64,000 nucleotides of DNA from the NCBI RefSeq assembly GCF_013408565.1, contig NZ_JACBZX010000001.1, positions 682,001-746,000 on the forward strand. Direction: 5' to 3'. The first letter of the stretch is position 1. Every line of letters starts with the position of its first letter. The notes beneath the pieces were generated by a model. The model was given only the letters and a program-made list of their open reading frames with translations. It was not told where the DNA came from and made no database searches. Source of the stretch: Janibacter alkaliphilus (GTDB taxonomy: Bacteria; Actinomycetota; Actinomycetes; Actinomycetales; Dermatophilaceae). Below, one piece after another: positions 1 to 9,013 of this stretch. The position numbers were made by a program, and so were the translations under genes.

Positions 1-1019
1 TGGCCGGAGGCGAGGAAGGACGCGGCGAACATCGCCAGCACGAGCATGGTCACCGGCACCGAGGTGGACTGCACGTCCTCGGTCCGCGAGGCCAGCGCCC
101 CGGCCACCGCGAAGAGCGTGGCGACCAGGGTGAAGCCGACGAGGAAGAAGGCGACGAACCACACCAGCCCGGAGGTGAGGTTGGGCAGCATCCCGCCGAA
201 GTCGGTGAAGCTCACCCCCACCAGGGCCACCGCGATGTACAGCGCCAGCTGCAGCATCGCCAGCGTGATGTTGCCGACCAGCTTGCCGACGAGCAGCTGC
301 CGCACCGGGATCGAGGTGGCGATGATCTCCACCACCCGGGACTGCTTCTCCTCGACGACGCTCATCGCCAGCGTGCTGCCGAAGAGCACCGCCGAGACGT
401 AGAAGAGCGCGGCCATGATGATGCCGACCACGGTCGCCGCCACCGCCTGGTCCGAGCTGCCCTCGATCTGCGAGGTGGTCAGGGTGGTGCCCTGCTGCAG
501 CGCCGCCAGGTCGACCCCCTGCTGCTCGGCGTTGTCGGCCAGGGCGATCTGCTGCAGCACCGGCTCGACGGCCCCGGTGAGGGTGCCGTCCACCTCGCTC
601 TGCCCGGTGAGCACCCACTGGTCGCCGTCCTGGTGCAGCCAGGCGTCGGCGGACTCGTCGGCCAGCGCGGCCCGGGCCGCGTCCTCGTCGGCAACCTCGA
701 CCGGGACGAAGCTCACCTTGTCGTCGACCGAGGGCACCCGCTCCTCGAGGCTGCCGGCGAGGCTGCTCGCCGAGGAGGTCACCGCGACGTCGTAGCTGCG
801 GTCGCGCTCGGCGTTCCACGCCTGGAAGGCGAACGCCGCGACCATCACCGCCAGGGACAGCAGGGTGCCGAAGATGAAGGCCTTGTCCCGCAGCTTGACC
901 GACACCTCGCGCTGGGCGACCAGCGTCCAGGCGCGGGCGGTGGAGATCCGACCGGTCTGCGGAGCCTCGGGGGCGGGGGTGTTGCGGTCGGTGCCGGTGG
1001 TCGGGGCCGTGGTGCTCAT
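1..1019 (-). CDS. ABC-2 type exporter permease, NatB-like (3' end outside window)
   Basis: Membrane subunit of an ABC exporter. The start is the ATG at 1019, which overlaps the stop of the upstream ATPase by 4 bp (ATGA), so the two are translationally coupled. The protein has a short cytoplasmic N-terminus, a first membrane helix near residues 45-65, a long extracytoplasmic region rich in Asp/Glu/Ala, and then a run of hydrophobic helices in the last visible third. This is the layout of the ABC-2/NatB (ABC2_membrane_3) family. The C-terminus runs off the left edge of the window. The cargo cannot be read from the sequence. The family exports Na+, drugs or peptides, and the two-component genes next door suggest an induced export or stress function. 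Confidence 0.85.
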   Translation of the reverse strand, partial: MSTTAPTTGTDRNTPAPEAPQTGRISTARAWTLVAQREVSVKLRDKAFIFGTLLSLAVMVAAFAFQAWNAERDRSYDVAVTSSASSLAGSLEERVPSVDDKVSFVPVEVADEDAARAALADESADAWLHQDGDQWVLTGQSEVDGTLTGAVEPVLQQIALADNAEQQGVDLAALQQGTTLTTSQIEGSSDQAVAATVVGIIMAALFYVSAVLFGSTLAMSVVEEKQSRVVEIIATSIPVRQLLVGKLVGNITLAMLQLALYIAVALVGVSFTDFGGMLPNLTSGLVWFVAFFLVGFTLVATLFAVAGALASRTEDVQSTSVPVTMLVLAMFAASFLASG

Positions 1020-1942
1020 GCCGTCGCCTCTCGGTAGATGTCGGACAGCGGGGGGATGATCGGGGTCAGCTCGGTGACGCCGCCGCGGCGGACCCCTTCG
1101 CTCAGCAGGGCGTCCAGGGTGCGCTGCTGCTCGGCCGGGTCGTCCTCGCTCAGCTCGACGACGGCCTGCGGACCGTCGACGTCGAGCACGTGCAGGCCGG
1201 GGGTGCCGCGCACCCAGCCGGCGTCGCCGACGACACCGAGCCGGTGCCGCCTCGGCGCGGAGCCGCGCAGCTCGTCGGGGGTGCCCTGGGCGCGGACCGT
1301 GCCGCCGGAGAGGATGATCAGCCGGTCGCACAGCCGGTCGACGAGGTCGAGCTGGTGGCTGGAGAAGAGCACCGGCACCCCGCGGGCGGTGTGCTCGCGC
1401 AGCAGGTCGGCCATGGCGTCCACCGCGGCCGGGTCCAGCCCGGAGAACGGCTCGTCGAGGATGAGCGCCGCCGGCCGGATCATCAGCGCCGCGATGATCT
1501 GCACGCGCTGCTGGTTGCCGAGGGAGAGCGCCTCGAGGTTGTCGCCGGCGCGGTCGGCCAGGCCGAGCCGCTCCAGGTGCTCCTCGACGACCCGCTTGGC
1601 GGAGCCGGCGTCCATCCCCTTCAGCTGGGCCAGGTAGACCAGCTGCTGGGCGACCTTCTGCTTGGGGTAGAGGCCGCGCTCCTCGGGCATGTAGCCGATG
1701 CTGCGGCGGTCGGCGGTGGTGATCGGCCGGTCGCCCCAGCTCACCTGGCCGGCGTGGATGCCCAGGACGCCCATGATCATCCGCATCGTCGTGGTCTTGC
1801 CGGCGCCGTTGCCCCCGACGAAGCCGGTCATCAGGCCGGCCGGGACGAGGAAGCTGATGTCGTCGACGGCGACGTGCTCGCCGAAGCGACGGGTGAGATG
1901 GTCGACCTGGATCGTGGCCGGCGTGCCCGCTGCTGTGCTCAT
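1016..1942 (-). CDS. ABC transporter ATP-binding protein, NatA-like
   Basis: Cytoplasmic ATPase of the ABC-2 exporter encoded directly downstream. The 308-aa protein has a Walker A motif GGNGAGKT (residues 43-50), an ABC signature LSLGNQQR (about 139-146), and a Walker B LILDEPFSGLDP (about 160-171). It also has the C-terminal extension (about 230-308) seen in DUF4162-type NatA proteins. The signature has LSLGNQQ where the family usually has LSKGMQQ or LSGGQ; this is a mild variant. It lies 120 bp downstream of the response-regulator stop on the same strand, so the exporter is a likely target of that two-component system. Confidence 0.9.
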   Translation of the reverse strand: MSTAAGTPATIQVDHLTRRFGEHVAVDDISFLVPAGLMTGFVGGNGAGKTTTMRMIMGVLGIHAGQVSWGDRPITTADRRSIGYMPEERGLYPKQKVAQQLVYLAQLKGMDAGSAKRVVEEHLERLGLADRAGDNLEALSLGNQQRVQIIAALMIRPAALILDEPFSGLDPAAVDAMADLLREHTARGVPVLFSSHQLDLVDRLCDRLIILSGGTVRAQGTPDELRGSAPRRHRLGVVGDAGWVRGTPGLHVLDVDGPQAVVELSEDDPAEQQRTLDALLSEGVRRGGVTELTPIIPPLSDIYREATA

Positions 1943-2062
1943 GCTCCGAGACTAGGCAGCCCGGCGCTCCGGGGGATCCGCCGAACGGCTGATCTCTGCG
2001 CGCCGGTCAGGTCCCGCCCCTCCCCCTGCGGGGGGAGACGGTCGCCGCGGGAGCCGGGCCCC

Positions 2063-2836
2063 TCAGTCCTCGCGGGGGGCCACCACGCCGGCCTCGTGCG
2101 CGACGATCACCGCCTGCACCCGGTCCCGGACCCCCAGCTTGGCGAAGACGCTGGAGACGTGCGTCTTGACCGTGGCCTCGCCGATGACCAGGTGGGCGGC
2201 GATCTCGGCGTTGCTCAGCCCGGCCCCGACGAGCGCGAGCACCTCGTGCTCCCGGCCGGTGAGCCGGGCGACGAGGTCGCCGTGGCGCTGCGGGGCCGGG
2301 GTCGTCTCGGCCGACGGCCCGGGCGGCGCCTCGGACGGTCCGGACGCACCGGACGCACCGGTCTCGGTCTGGGCCTGCTCGCCGCCGGCGGAGGTCATCC
2401 GGGAGATCACCCGGCGGGTGACCTCGGGCGCCAGCAGCGCGTTGCCCTGACCGACGGTCCGGATGGCCTCGACCACCTGGTCGGCCTCGGCGTTCTTGAG
2501 CAGGAAGCCGCTGGCGCCGGCCCGCAGCGCGTCGAAGAGGTAGTCGTCCCGGTCGAAGGTGGTGAGGATGATGACCCGGGCGAGGTCCTGGGCGACCACC
2601 TCCGCGGTGGCCGCGATCCCGTCGAGCACCGGCATCTGCACGTCCATGACGATGACGTCGGGCGCCAGCTCGCCGGCCAGGCGCACCGCCTCCCGACCGT
2701 CGCCGGCCTCGCCGACGACGACCAGGTCGTCCTCGACCGAGAGCATCATGGCGAAGCCGGAACGGATGATCGGCTGGTCGTCGACGAGCAGCACCCGCAG
2801 GCGCTCGGGCCCGGACTCGGGCAGGGATTCGCTCAT
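2063..2836 (-). CDS. NarL/LuxR-family response regulator
   Basis: DNA-binding response regulator of 257 aa. The receiver domain (residues about 14-130) has the acidic pair LLVDDQP, a phospho-acceptor Asp in VIVMDVQMP (D65), the switch Thr in ILTTFD and the conserved Lys in GFLLKNAEA. A Pro/Gly/Ala-rich linker (about 155-185) leads to a LuxR HTH (about 188-252) with LTGREHEVLALVGAGLSNAE. The start at 2836 gives a 4-bp ATGA overlap with the histidine kinase stop. The two form a cognate pair and probably control the exporter downstream. Confidence 0.93.
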   Translation of the reverse strand: MSESLPESGPERLRVLLVDDQPIIRSGFAMMLSVEDDLVVVGEAGDGREAVRLAGELAPDVIVMDVQMPVLDGIAATAEVVAQDLARVIILTTFDRDDYLFDALRAGASGFLLKNAEADQVVEAIRTVGQGNALLAPEVTRRVISRMTSAGGEQAQTETGASGASGPSEAPPGPSAETTPAPQRHGDLVARLTGREHEVLALVGAGLSNAEIAAHLVIGEATVKTHVSSVFAKLGVRDRVQAVIVAHEAGVVAPRED

Positions 2837-4197
2837 CGGGCCGCCCCGACGTGCTCGGGGCGCGCGACCGGCCTGCGCTCCAACGGGATCCGCAGCCGCA
2901 CCCGGTAGCCGCCGATGGGTCGGGGCCCGATCTCGACGGCGCCCTGGTGCGAGGCGGCCCGCTCGCGCAGCCCGAGGTGCCCCATGCCGGTGCCGCTGCT
3001 GCCGTCGCCGCGCGGCCGGCCGTCGTCGGTGATCTCGACCTCGACGTGCTCGGCCTGCACCCGGACCGCGACGCGCGCGTGGCGGGCCGTGCTGTGCCGG
3101 GCGACGTTGGTCAGCGCCTCCTGCACGGTGCGGTAGAGGGAGTGCCCGACGGCGGCCGGCACGTCGGCCAGCACGGCGTCGTCCTCGACGACCTCCAGGC
3201 TCACCTGCAGACCGAGGCGGCTGCGCTCCTGGGTCAGCGCCCGCAGCTGGTCGAGCCCGGGCGCCGGGGCGTGCCGGTCCTCGCGGCGCTCCACCGAGCG
3301 CAGGGTGCCGAGCAGGTCGCGCATCTGGGTGACCGCCTCCCGGCTGGAGACCTCGATCTGGCCCAGCGCCTGGTGCGCCCCGTCCGGGCTGCGGTGCAGC
3401 ACCCGTCGGGCGGCCGCGGCCTGGACCCCGATCCCGGAGACGTGGTGGGCGACGACGTCGTGCAGCTCGCGGGCGATCCGCAGCCGCTCCTCGACGATCG
3501 CCCGCTCGCGCAGCTCGTCGGACTGGGCGGCGATCGTCTCGGCCTGCTGGCGCAGCCGGTCCCGCTGGCGGGCACCGTTCCAGGCGGCCTGCCCACCGAC
3601 CACGGCCCCGCCGAAGAAGAGGGTGTTGATGGTGGCCATCATCCCGGCGGCGGCGATCGACGGCGGCAGGTGCCAGCCCCGGACGTCGTCCTCGACGATG
3701 GTGTCGGTGAGCACGTTGCCGACGGCGAAGCCCCACACCAGCCAGAGGAACATCGTGACGATGATCCCGCCGACGACGAGCAGCATCTCCCGGCGCGAGC
3801 GGGCCCAGGCGACCCCGCCGAGGATGACCACGAAGTAGGCCACCTGGGTGGAGAGCAGGCTGGCCATCGGCGGGGTGTAGGTGGTCAGGGCGAAGTAGCC
3901 GACGGTGGCGACCAGCGTGACCGTCAGCGGCCAGAGCCGCCGCAGCGCCACCGGGAGCGCGGTGGCGGCGACGAGGGCACGCTGCTGCCACGGCCCGATC
4001 TCCACCGTCTCGAGGTTGCCGATCCCGCGCATCATCTCCAGGACGGCGAGGCTGACCACCCCGATGAGCAGGGTGAGGGCGATGTCGCCCCGGCTGACCC
4101 CGCGCCCGGGGCGCTCCCAGTCGTCGTCGACGGCGAAGAAGCCGCCGAGCCAGGCCACGGCTCCGCCGAGCCGGGAGGCGGCAGGGCGGGACGCCAT
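2833..4197 (-). CDS. Two-component sensor histidine kinase (HisKA_3 type)
   Basis: Membrane sensor kinase of 454 aa. About six hydrophobic segments occupy residues 40-205. They are followed by a coiled dimerisation helix, the phospho-acceptor His in RIARELHDVVAHH (H246), and a HATPase domain with the N-box VQEALTNVARH and the G-box GTGMGHLGLRER. There is no recognisable extracytoplasmic ligand domain, so the signal is probably sensed in the membrane. It lies between the VOC gene (3 bp upstream) and the response regulator (4-bp overlap), so all three are probably co-transcribed. Confidence 0.92.
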   Translation of the reverse strand: MASRPAASRLGGAVAWLGGFFAVDDDWERPGRGVSRGDIALTLLIGVVSLAVLEMMRGIGNLETVEIGPWQQRALVAATALPVALRRLWPLTVTLVATVGYFALTTYTPPMASLLSTQVAYFVVILGGVAWARSRREMLLVVGGIIVTMFLWLVWGFAVGNVLTDTIVEDDVRGWHLPPSIAAAGMMATINTLFFGGAVVGGQAAWNGARQRDRLRQQAETIAAQSDELRERAIVEERLRIARELHDVVAHHVSGIGVQAAAARRVLHRSPDGAHQALGQIEVSSREAVTQMRDLLGTLRSVERREDRHAPAPGLDQLRALTQERSRLGLQVSLEVVEDDAVLADVPAAVGHSLYRTVQEALTNVARHSTARHARVAVRVQAEHVEVEITDDGRPRGDGSSGTGMGHLGLRERAASHQGAVEIGPRPIGGYRVRLRIPLERRPVARPEHVGAAR

Positions 4198-4200
4198 GGC

Positions 4201-4836
4201 TCAGATGGTGACGAGACCGGTGGGGGTGCGCAGGGTGACCGCCAGCAGACCGGGGGTCCCGTGCGGTGCGACGAACTCGAAGGAGATCACCGACGAGGTC
4301 TTGCTCGCCGGCAGACCGAGCCACTCGTGCACCCGCTCGGGGTCGCCGGCGACCATGAGCGACTCGATGGCGACGTCGCTGTGGTTGTCCGTGCTGGGGT
4401 GGTCGCTGCCGTCCTCCCAGCGGATGAAGAAGGGCAGCTGCGGGTCGGACATGAGGCCCTTGATGCCGATCTGCTGCCAGCGGAACTCGCGCCCGTCGGG
4501 CATCCGGCGGCGCCCCTCGACGGACCGACGGGCCAGCCGCTTCTCGATCGGGGCGAGGTCGTCGACGGAGACGACCCAGCCCATCCAGCCGCCACCGGTC
4601 TCGGAGCGGGCCCGGACAGCCTGGCCGAAGGGGGCCTTGTCGGCGCTGGGGTGGTCGAGCACCTCGACGACCTCGATGTAGCGGTCCTCGGCCAGCGGGA
4701 GGATGACGTTGCGCGTCCCGAAGCGGGGGTGCAGGCCTCCGTCGACCGGTCGGACCCCGATCTTCTCGCCCAGTCGCTCGGCCGTCGCCTGGGCGCCGGA
4801 CGCCTCGGCTGCGTAGGAGACATGATCGACGCGCAT
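4201..4836 (-). CDS. VOC/glyoxalase-like domain protein
   Basis: A 211-aa cytoplasmic protein opening with DHVSYAAE, followed by the beta-strand pattern of the vicinal-oxygen-chelate fold (Glyoxalase_3-like). HPRFGTRNVILPL and RYIEVVEVL carry candidate metal ligands (His, Glu). The gene is 3 bp upstream of the histidine kinase and is probably the first gene of the VOC-kinase-regulator unit. The substrate is unknown. Family members range from resistance proteins that bind drugs to isomerases. Placed before a sensor kinase and an ABC exporter, a detoxification or resistance role is possible but unproven. Confidence 0.75.
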   Translation of the reverse strand: MRVDHVSYAAEASGAQATAERLGEKIGVRPVDGGLHPRFGTRNVILPLAEDRYIEVVEVLDHPSADKAPFGQAVRARSETGGGWMGWVVSVDDLAPIEKRLARRSVEGRRRMPDGREFRWQQIGIKGLMSDPQLPFFIRWEDGSDHPSTDNHSDVAIESLMVAGDPERVHEWLGLPASKTSSVISFEFVAPHGTPGLLAVTLRTPTGLVTI

Positions 4837-4910
4837 GCGTGCATCGTGACACAGCCGTTCACCTGCGCAGAAACCGCCCCCGAGCCGCGCAGCCCCCGTC
4901 GTAGGTGGGT

Positions 4911-5708
4911 TCAGGTCCGCTGACGCAACGCTTCGTAGACGACGATCGCGGCCGAGGTGGCGACGTTCAGCGAGTTCACCCGGCCGCTCATCGGGATGCG
5001 CACCCGGGTGTCGGCGGCGGCCAGCGCGGCCTCGCTCAGCCCGTGCTTCTCGGTGCCGACCGCGACCGCCAGACCACCGGCGAGGTCGGCCGCGGTGTGC
5101 AGGGTGTCGGTGTCCGGGGTGGTCGCGACGACCCGCACGCCGTGCCGCCGCAGCCAGGGCCAGGTCTGCTCCGCGGTGGCCGTGGCGACCGGCACCGAGA
5201 AGACGGTGCCCTTGCTGGCGCGCACGACGTTCGGGTTGCCCCAGTCGGTGACCGGGTCGGCAGCGACGACGAGGTCGACCCCGGCGGCGTCGGCGGTGCG
5301 CAGCATCGCCCCGAGGTTCCCCGGCTTCTCCACCCCTTCGCAGACCAGGACCAGCGGGTCCGCTCCCAGCTCCACGTCGTCGAGCCCGGTCCCCGGGGCC
5401 GGGACGAGGGCGAGCACCCCGTCGGGCCCCTCGCGGTAGGCGGCCTTCTCGAAGGCGGCACGGGAGAGCTGGACCACCTCGGCACCGGCCGACCGGGCCC
5501 GCTCGACCACCGGTGGCCCGGCGGCGTGCATCAGCTCGGGGCAGTGCAGCACGACCTGCGGCCGGACGCCGGCCTCCAGCGCGAGGGCCAGCTCCTCGGT
5601 GCCCTCGACGAGGGTGCTGCCGCTCTCCTCCCGGGCGCGGCGGCGGCGCAGCCCGACGAGCTGCTTGATGCGCGGGTTGCTGGGCGAGGTGATCTGCGGG
5701 TCGGCCAT
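4911..5708 (-). CDS. TrmH/SpoU-family RNA 2'-O-methyltransferase
   Basis: SAM-dependent rRNA/tRNA ribose methyltransferase of 265 aa. The N-terminal substrate-binding part opens ITSPSNPRIKQLVGLRRRRA, typical of the TsnR/RlmB-like group. It is followed by the SPOUT motifs: motif 1 VEKPGNLGAMLRTADAAG, motif 2 AVGTEKHGLS and motif 3 IPMSGRVNSLNVATSAAI, which form the knotted SAM site. The ATG at 5708 is chosen because the conserved ITSPSNPRIK begins four codons later. The gene is divergent from the PAP2 gene starting at 5721, so the two promoters must overlap. Confidence 0.9.
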   Translation of the reverse strand: MADPQITSPSNPRIKQLVGLRRRRAREESGSTLVEGTEELALALEAGVRPQVVLHCPELMHAAGPPVVERARSAGAEVVQLSRAAFEKAAYREGPDGVLALVPAPGTGLDDVELGADPLVLVCEGVEKPGNLGAMLRTADAAGVDLVVAADPVTDWGNPNVVRASKGTVFSVPVATATAEQTWPWLRRHGVRVVATTPDTDTLHTAADLAGGLAVAVGTEKHGLSEAALAAADTRVRIPMSGRVNSLNVATSAAIVVYEALRQRT

Positions 5709-5720
5709 GGCGGTCCCAGC

Positions 5721-6458
5721 ATGCCGCAGACTGGGCCGGTGCCGACGCCCTCCCCTGCCGCCGTCCGGGCGACCGGCCTGCCCGGCAGGGCGCGCTCGTG
5801 GGTGTGGCTGGCCCTGCTGCTGATGCTGGTCGCGGCCACGCTGGCCCGGGTCGGTGACCGGTTGCCGGCCCGTCCCGGCCCCGAGACCTGGGAGGGCTCG
5901 AGCGTCGCGGCCGCGGTGGCCGCCAGCGACGCGCGGCCCGGCCTGCGCCAGGCGCTGCTGACCTGGTCGGACCTCACCGAGCCGTGGGTGCTGCTCGCCG
6001 GGCTGACCGCGCTGGCCGTGGCGCTGGTGGCCACCGGTCGACGCTCCCGCGGCGCGCTGCTGCTGCCGGTGCTCGGCCTGCTCGGCTGGGGGCTGGGGAC
6101 GCTGGTCAAGCTCGTCGTGGCCCGTCCGCGACCCGACGAGGCGCTCTACGACGCCTCCGGCTACAGCTATCCCTCCGGTCACGCGACCGGCTCCACCCTG
6201 GCGGCGTCGCTGCTCGTCGTGCTGCTCTGGCCGCTGCTGGGGCGCGCGGGGCGCGTCCTGCTGGTGCTGCTCGCCGGTGCGCTGGTCGTGCTCACCGGCC
6301 TGGACCGGGTCTACCTCGGCGTGCACTACCCCGGGGACGTGCTGGCCGGGGTGATGCTCGGCGCGTCGGTCGTCGCGCTCACCCTGCTCGCGGTCCCCGG
6401 GCTGCGACCGGCGCGGGATCAGTCCAGCGCGGCGAAGCGGGCCCGGGCCAGGCAGTAG
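5721..6458 (+). CDS. PAP2-family phosphatase (membrane)
   Basis: Integral membrane phosphatase of 245 aa of the type that dephosphorylates phosphatidate or undecaprenyl diphosphate. All three PAP2 motifs are present: KLVVARPRP, PSGHATGS and RVYLGVHYPGD. About six hydrophobic helices surround them. The ATG at 5721 is only 12 bp from the divergent methyltransferase start, which leaves little room for a leader, so a leaderless or very short 5' UTR transcript is likely. The last 40 bp overlap the 3' end of the convergent DUF1206 gene. Confidence 0.9.
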   Translation: MPQTGPVPTPSPAAVRATGLPGRARSWVWLALLLMLVAATLARVGDRLPARPGPETWEGSSVAAAVAASDARPGLRQALLTWSDLTEPWVLLAGLTALAVALVATGRRSRGALLLPVLGLLGWGLGTLVKLVVARPRPDEALYDASGYSYPSGHATGSTLAASLLVVLLWPLLGRAGRVLLVLLAGALVVLTGLDRVYLGVHYPGDVLAGVMLGASVVALTLLAVPGLRPARDQSSAAKRARARQ

Positions 6459-7264
6459 ACCCCGAAGCAGACCAGCCCGACGGCCACCGCGGTGAGCAGG
6501 TACGGGCCGTAGGGCTGACCCTTGAGCTGCTTCAGCGCGCCGTCGAGCCCGACCGCCTCCTCCACCGTCTGCTGCCACGCGGCGAGGATGACGAAGACCC
6601 CCACGAGACCGAGCACGGCGCCCTTGGCCGGGTAGCCGATACGGCCGGCGGCGACGGCCCAGGCGCCCGGGTGCTCCTCGAGGTCGCCGAGGAAGCGGGC
6701 CAGCACCCCCTTGCGCACGTAGTAGGCACCGACGGCGAGCACCACCACCCCGCCGGCGGCGACCAGCCACTGCCCGGCCGGCTGGCTCATCAGCGTCCGG
6801 GTGACGCCCTGGGTGCGCTGCTCGCTCGAGGTGCTGCTGGCCGCCCCGAGGGCGAAGCGCAGCGCCAGCCAGGCGATGGCCAGGTAGGCGACGCCCTTGG
6901 TCACCCACTTCGCCCGGTCCAGCCGGGAGGACCACTGCGGGGCGGGCGCGACCGCCTCGGTGAGGTACCACAGCCCGAGGCAGCCGCAGCCGGCGACGAA
7001 GAGCCACAGCAGCGCCAGGCCCACCGGCTGACCGGCCATCGTCGCCAGCGCACCGGACTGGTCGGCCTGCTCGTCACCGGCGCTGCCCCAGGCGATGCGC
7101 AGCACGATGACCGCGATGATGACGTGCAGGGCGCCGTTGACCGCGTGCCCGAGGCGGGCGAGGGTGACGACGACCGGGTGCGAGTTGACCGTGTCGGCCG
7201 CCTCGGTGACCTCCTCTGCGAGCGAGTCGTCCTCTTCCGCCCCGGCGGGCTGCGACGCGCTCAC
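6419..7264 (-). CDS. DUF1206 membrane protein
   Basis: A 281-aa integral membrane protein with an acidic N-terminus (EEDDSLAEEVTEAAD). Three similar modules each carry two hydrophobic helices, and each begins with a conserved Gly-containing segment (ARLGHAVNGALH, DRAKWVTKGVAYLA, GRIGYPAKGAVLG). This is the three-repeat layout of DUF1206. No function is known for the family. Its start overlaps the HAD hydrolase stop by 4 bp, so the two are co-translated. Confidence 0.88.
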   Translation of the reverse strand: MSASQPAGAEEDDSLAEEVTEAADTVNSHPVVVTLARLGHAVNGALHVIIAVIVLRIAWGSAGDEQADQSGALATMAGQPVGLALLWLFVAGCGCLGLWYLTEAVAPAPQWSSRLDRAKWVTKGVAYLAIAWLALRFALGAASSTSSEQRTQGVTRTLMSQPAGQWLVAAGGVVVLAVGAYYVRKGVLARFLGDLEEHPGAWAVAAGRIGYPAKGAVLGLVGVFVILAAWQQTVEEAVGLDGALKQLKGQPYGPYLLTAVAVGLVCFGVYCLARARFAALD

Positions 7265-8067
7265 AGCAGCGAGCGCAGCACGGTCGCGAGACCGTCGTCG
7301 TCGACGTCGCCGGTGACCTCGTCGGCGACCTCCTGGACCTCGGCCGGGGCGTTGCCCATGGCGACCCCGCGGGCCGCCCAGGCGAGCATCTCGAGGTCGT
7401 TGCGCTGGTCACCCACGGCCACCGTGCGCGACGGCTCGACCCCGAGCCGGCGGCGGACGATCTCCACCGCCGACCCCTTCGAGACGCCCTCGGGGTTGAC
7501 GTCGAGCCAAGCGGTGAAACCGACCGCGTAGCCGACCCCGTGCAGACCGGCCCGCTCGACGATCTCGACGAACTCCTCGCTGGTCGCCTCCGGCTGGCGG
7601 AGGGTCACCCGGGTCGTCGGGTGGGCCAGCAGCTCCTCCCAGGGGACGACGGTCTGCTCGCCCTGCAGCTCGTCGGCCGGGTAGGGCGCGCTGAGCCGGA
7701 AGCCGACCCCCAGCTCCTCGACCGCCACCAGCGCGTCCGGCAGCACCTCGCGCAGCCGGGTGAGCACCGGCGCGGGGTCGAAGGTCACGACGTCCTCGTC
7801 GGCGACGCTCCACCCCTGCGGCGCCGACGGGTCGAGCCGGACGGTGACGGCGCCGTTGGAGCAGACCGCCCAGCCGGTGCTCAGCCCGAGGGCCTGCAGC
7901 ACCGGGACCGTGGCCACCACGCTGCGCCCGGTGGCGACGACGACGTGGTGCCCGGCGGCGACCACCGCGGCGACCGCCTCGGCGACCGCGGGCCGCAGCT
8001 CGCCGGCGTGGGTGAGGGTGGTGCCGTCGAGGTCCAGGCAGATCTGGTGGGGCTGCACGAGCCGCAC
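7261..8067 (-). CDS. HAD-superfamily hydrolase (Cof/IIB type)
   Basis: Cytoplasmic phosphatase of 268 aa. Motif I is DLDGTT (residues about 11-16), motif II the Thr/Ser region VATGRSV, and the C-terminal motif IV AVGDQRNDLEML. The Lys of motif III is in GVSKGSAVEIV. The large C2B cap inserted between motifs II and III is typical of Cof/YbiV sugar- or cofactor-phosphate phosphatases. The exact substrate cannot be told. It is followed by the DUF1206 gene with a 4-bp overlap. Confidence 0.88.
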   Translation of the reverse strand: MRLVQPHQICLDLDGTTLTHAGELRPAVAEAVAAVVAAGHHVVVATGRSVVATVPVLQALGLSTGWAVCSNGAVTVRLDPSAPQGWSVADEDVVTFDPAPVLTRLREVLPDALVAVEELGVGFRLSAPYPADELQGEQTVVPWEELLAHPTTRVTLRQPEATSEEFVEIVERAGLHGVGYAVGFTAWLDVNPEGVSKGSAVEIVRRRLGVEPSRTVAVGDQRNDLEMLAWAARGVAMGNAPAEVQEVADEVTGDVDDDGLATVLRSLL

Positions 8068-8088
8068 GCTACCGCCCGGCGACGCCGC

Positions 8089-8967
8089 TCAGCCGCGGGC
8101 CGCCCCGAGCTTCCAGTAGCCGCTGAAGAGCACCCGGTGCTTGTCCATGCCGAGGTCCTTGACCAGGTGGCGCCGGACCCCGGTGGCCAGTCCGGACTCA
8201 CCGCACAGCCAGGCGTAGTCGAGGTCGGCGGTGGCAGTCGGGTCGGCCTCCAGGGCGGCGACCACGCTGCTCCCCGGGGCGGCGCTGCCGCGGTCGTGCA
8301 CCCGGATCTCGCCGGCGGCGACGCGGCGGTCCAGGCCCATCCCGTCGAGCACCTCCAGCCGGGGCACCTCGACGTGCATCCGTAGCCGGTCGGAGCCCAG
8401 TCCGCGGCGGTCCCGCTCGTCGAGCACCGCGGCCAGGGCCGGGACGGCGGTCTCGTCGGCGACAAGCAGCTGCGCCCCGTCGTGCTCGAAGCCGCGATAC
8501 AGACCGCCGCCGGAACGGAAGCCCACCCGGTCGCCGACCTGCGCGGAGAGGGTCCAGGCCGAGCCGGGCCCGTCGGTGCCGTGGGTGATGATGTCGACGT
8601 CGATCTCGCCGGCCGCGGGGCGGTGCGCCCGCACGGTGTACCAGCGCAGCCCGGGGCGCTCCTCCCCCGGCAGGTCGGCGATCGCCGCGCGCACGTTGGT
8701 GCGCTCCGGGTCGGGCATGGTCAGCTCGCCGCCGTCGAGCGGGAAGATCAGCCCGAAGAACTCGTCCGGGGCGGCCAGCGTGAAGTCGCGCAGCTCCGGG
8801 GCGGCGAAGGTGATCCGCCGGGCCGCCGGGTTGAGGTCGAGCACCGCGGCGACGGTCATCTCGTGCTGCACGTGCCCGGTGCGCTCGGCGACCTCGGCCA
8901 TCGTCCCCTTGGAGTACAGCCGGGCGAGCGCGAAGAGCGCCTTGTCCTTGACGACGTCGAGCTTCAT
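8089..8967 (-). CDS. Siderophore-interacting protein (FAD/NAD(P)H ferric-siderophore reductase)
   Basis: A 292-aa cytoplasmic flavoprotein of the ViuB/SIP family that reduces ferric siderophores to release iron. The N-terminal FAD-binding barrel spans residues about 35-165 (LRWYTVRAHRP is the FAD RxYTxR motif). A C-terminal SIP domain with LLVADETAVPAL and DYAWLCGESGLA binds the nicotinamide nucleotide. The ATG at 8967 is chosen because an AGGAGG-like Shine-Dalgarno sequence precedes it. An upstream in-frame ATG at 9060 would put the iron box inside the coding region. The iron box at 9014-9032 places the gene under IdeR/DtxR-type control. Confidence 0.93.
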   Translation of the reverse strand: MKLDVVKDKALFALARLYSKGTMAEVAERTGHVQHEMTVAAVLDLNPAARRITFAAPELRDFTLAAPDEFFGLIFPLDGGELTMPDPERTNVRAAIADLPGEERPGLRWYTVRAHRPAAGEIDVDIITHGTDGPGSAWTLSAQVGDRVGFRSGGGLYRGFEHDGAQLLVADETAVPALAAVLDERDRRGLGSDRLRMHVEVPRLEVLDGMGLDRRVAAGEIRVHDRGSAAPGSSVVAALEADPTATADLDYAWLCGESGLATGVRRHLVKDLGMDKHRVLFSGYWKLGAARG

Positions 8968-9013
8968 GCGGCGGTCCCTCCTGCCGGGCCCTGCTCCTGG
9001 GCACCGGACAACA

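Noticed and set aside
7540..8385. Plus-strand gene opposite the HAD hydrolase and siderophore-interacting protein
   Set aside because: Low-complexity Arg/Gly/Asp translation, antisense to two genes with clear motifs.
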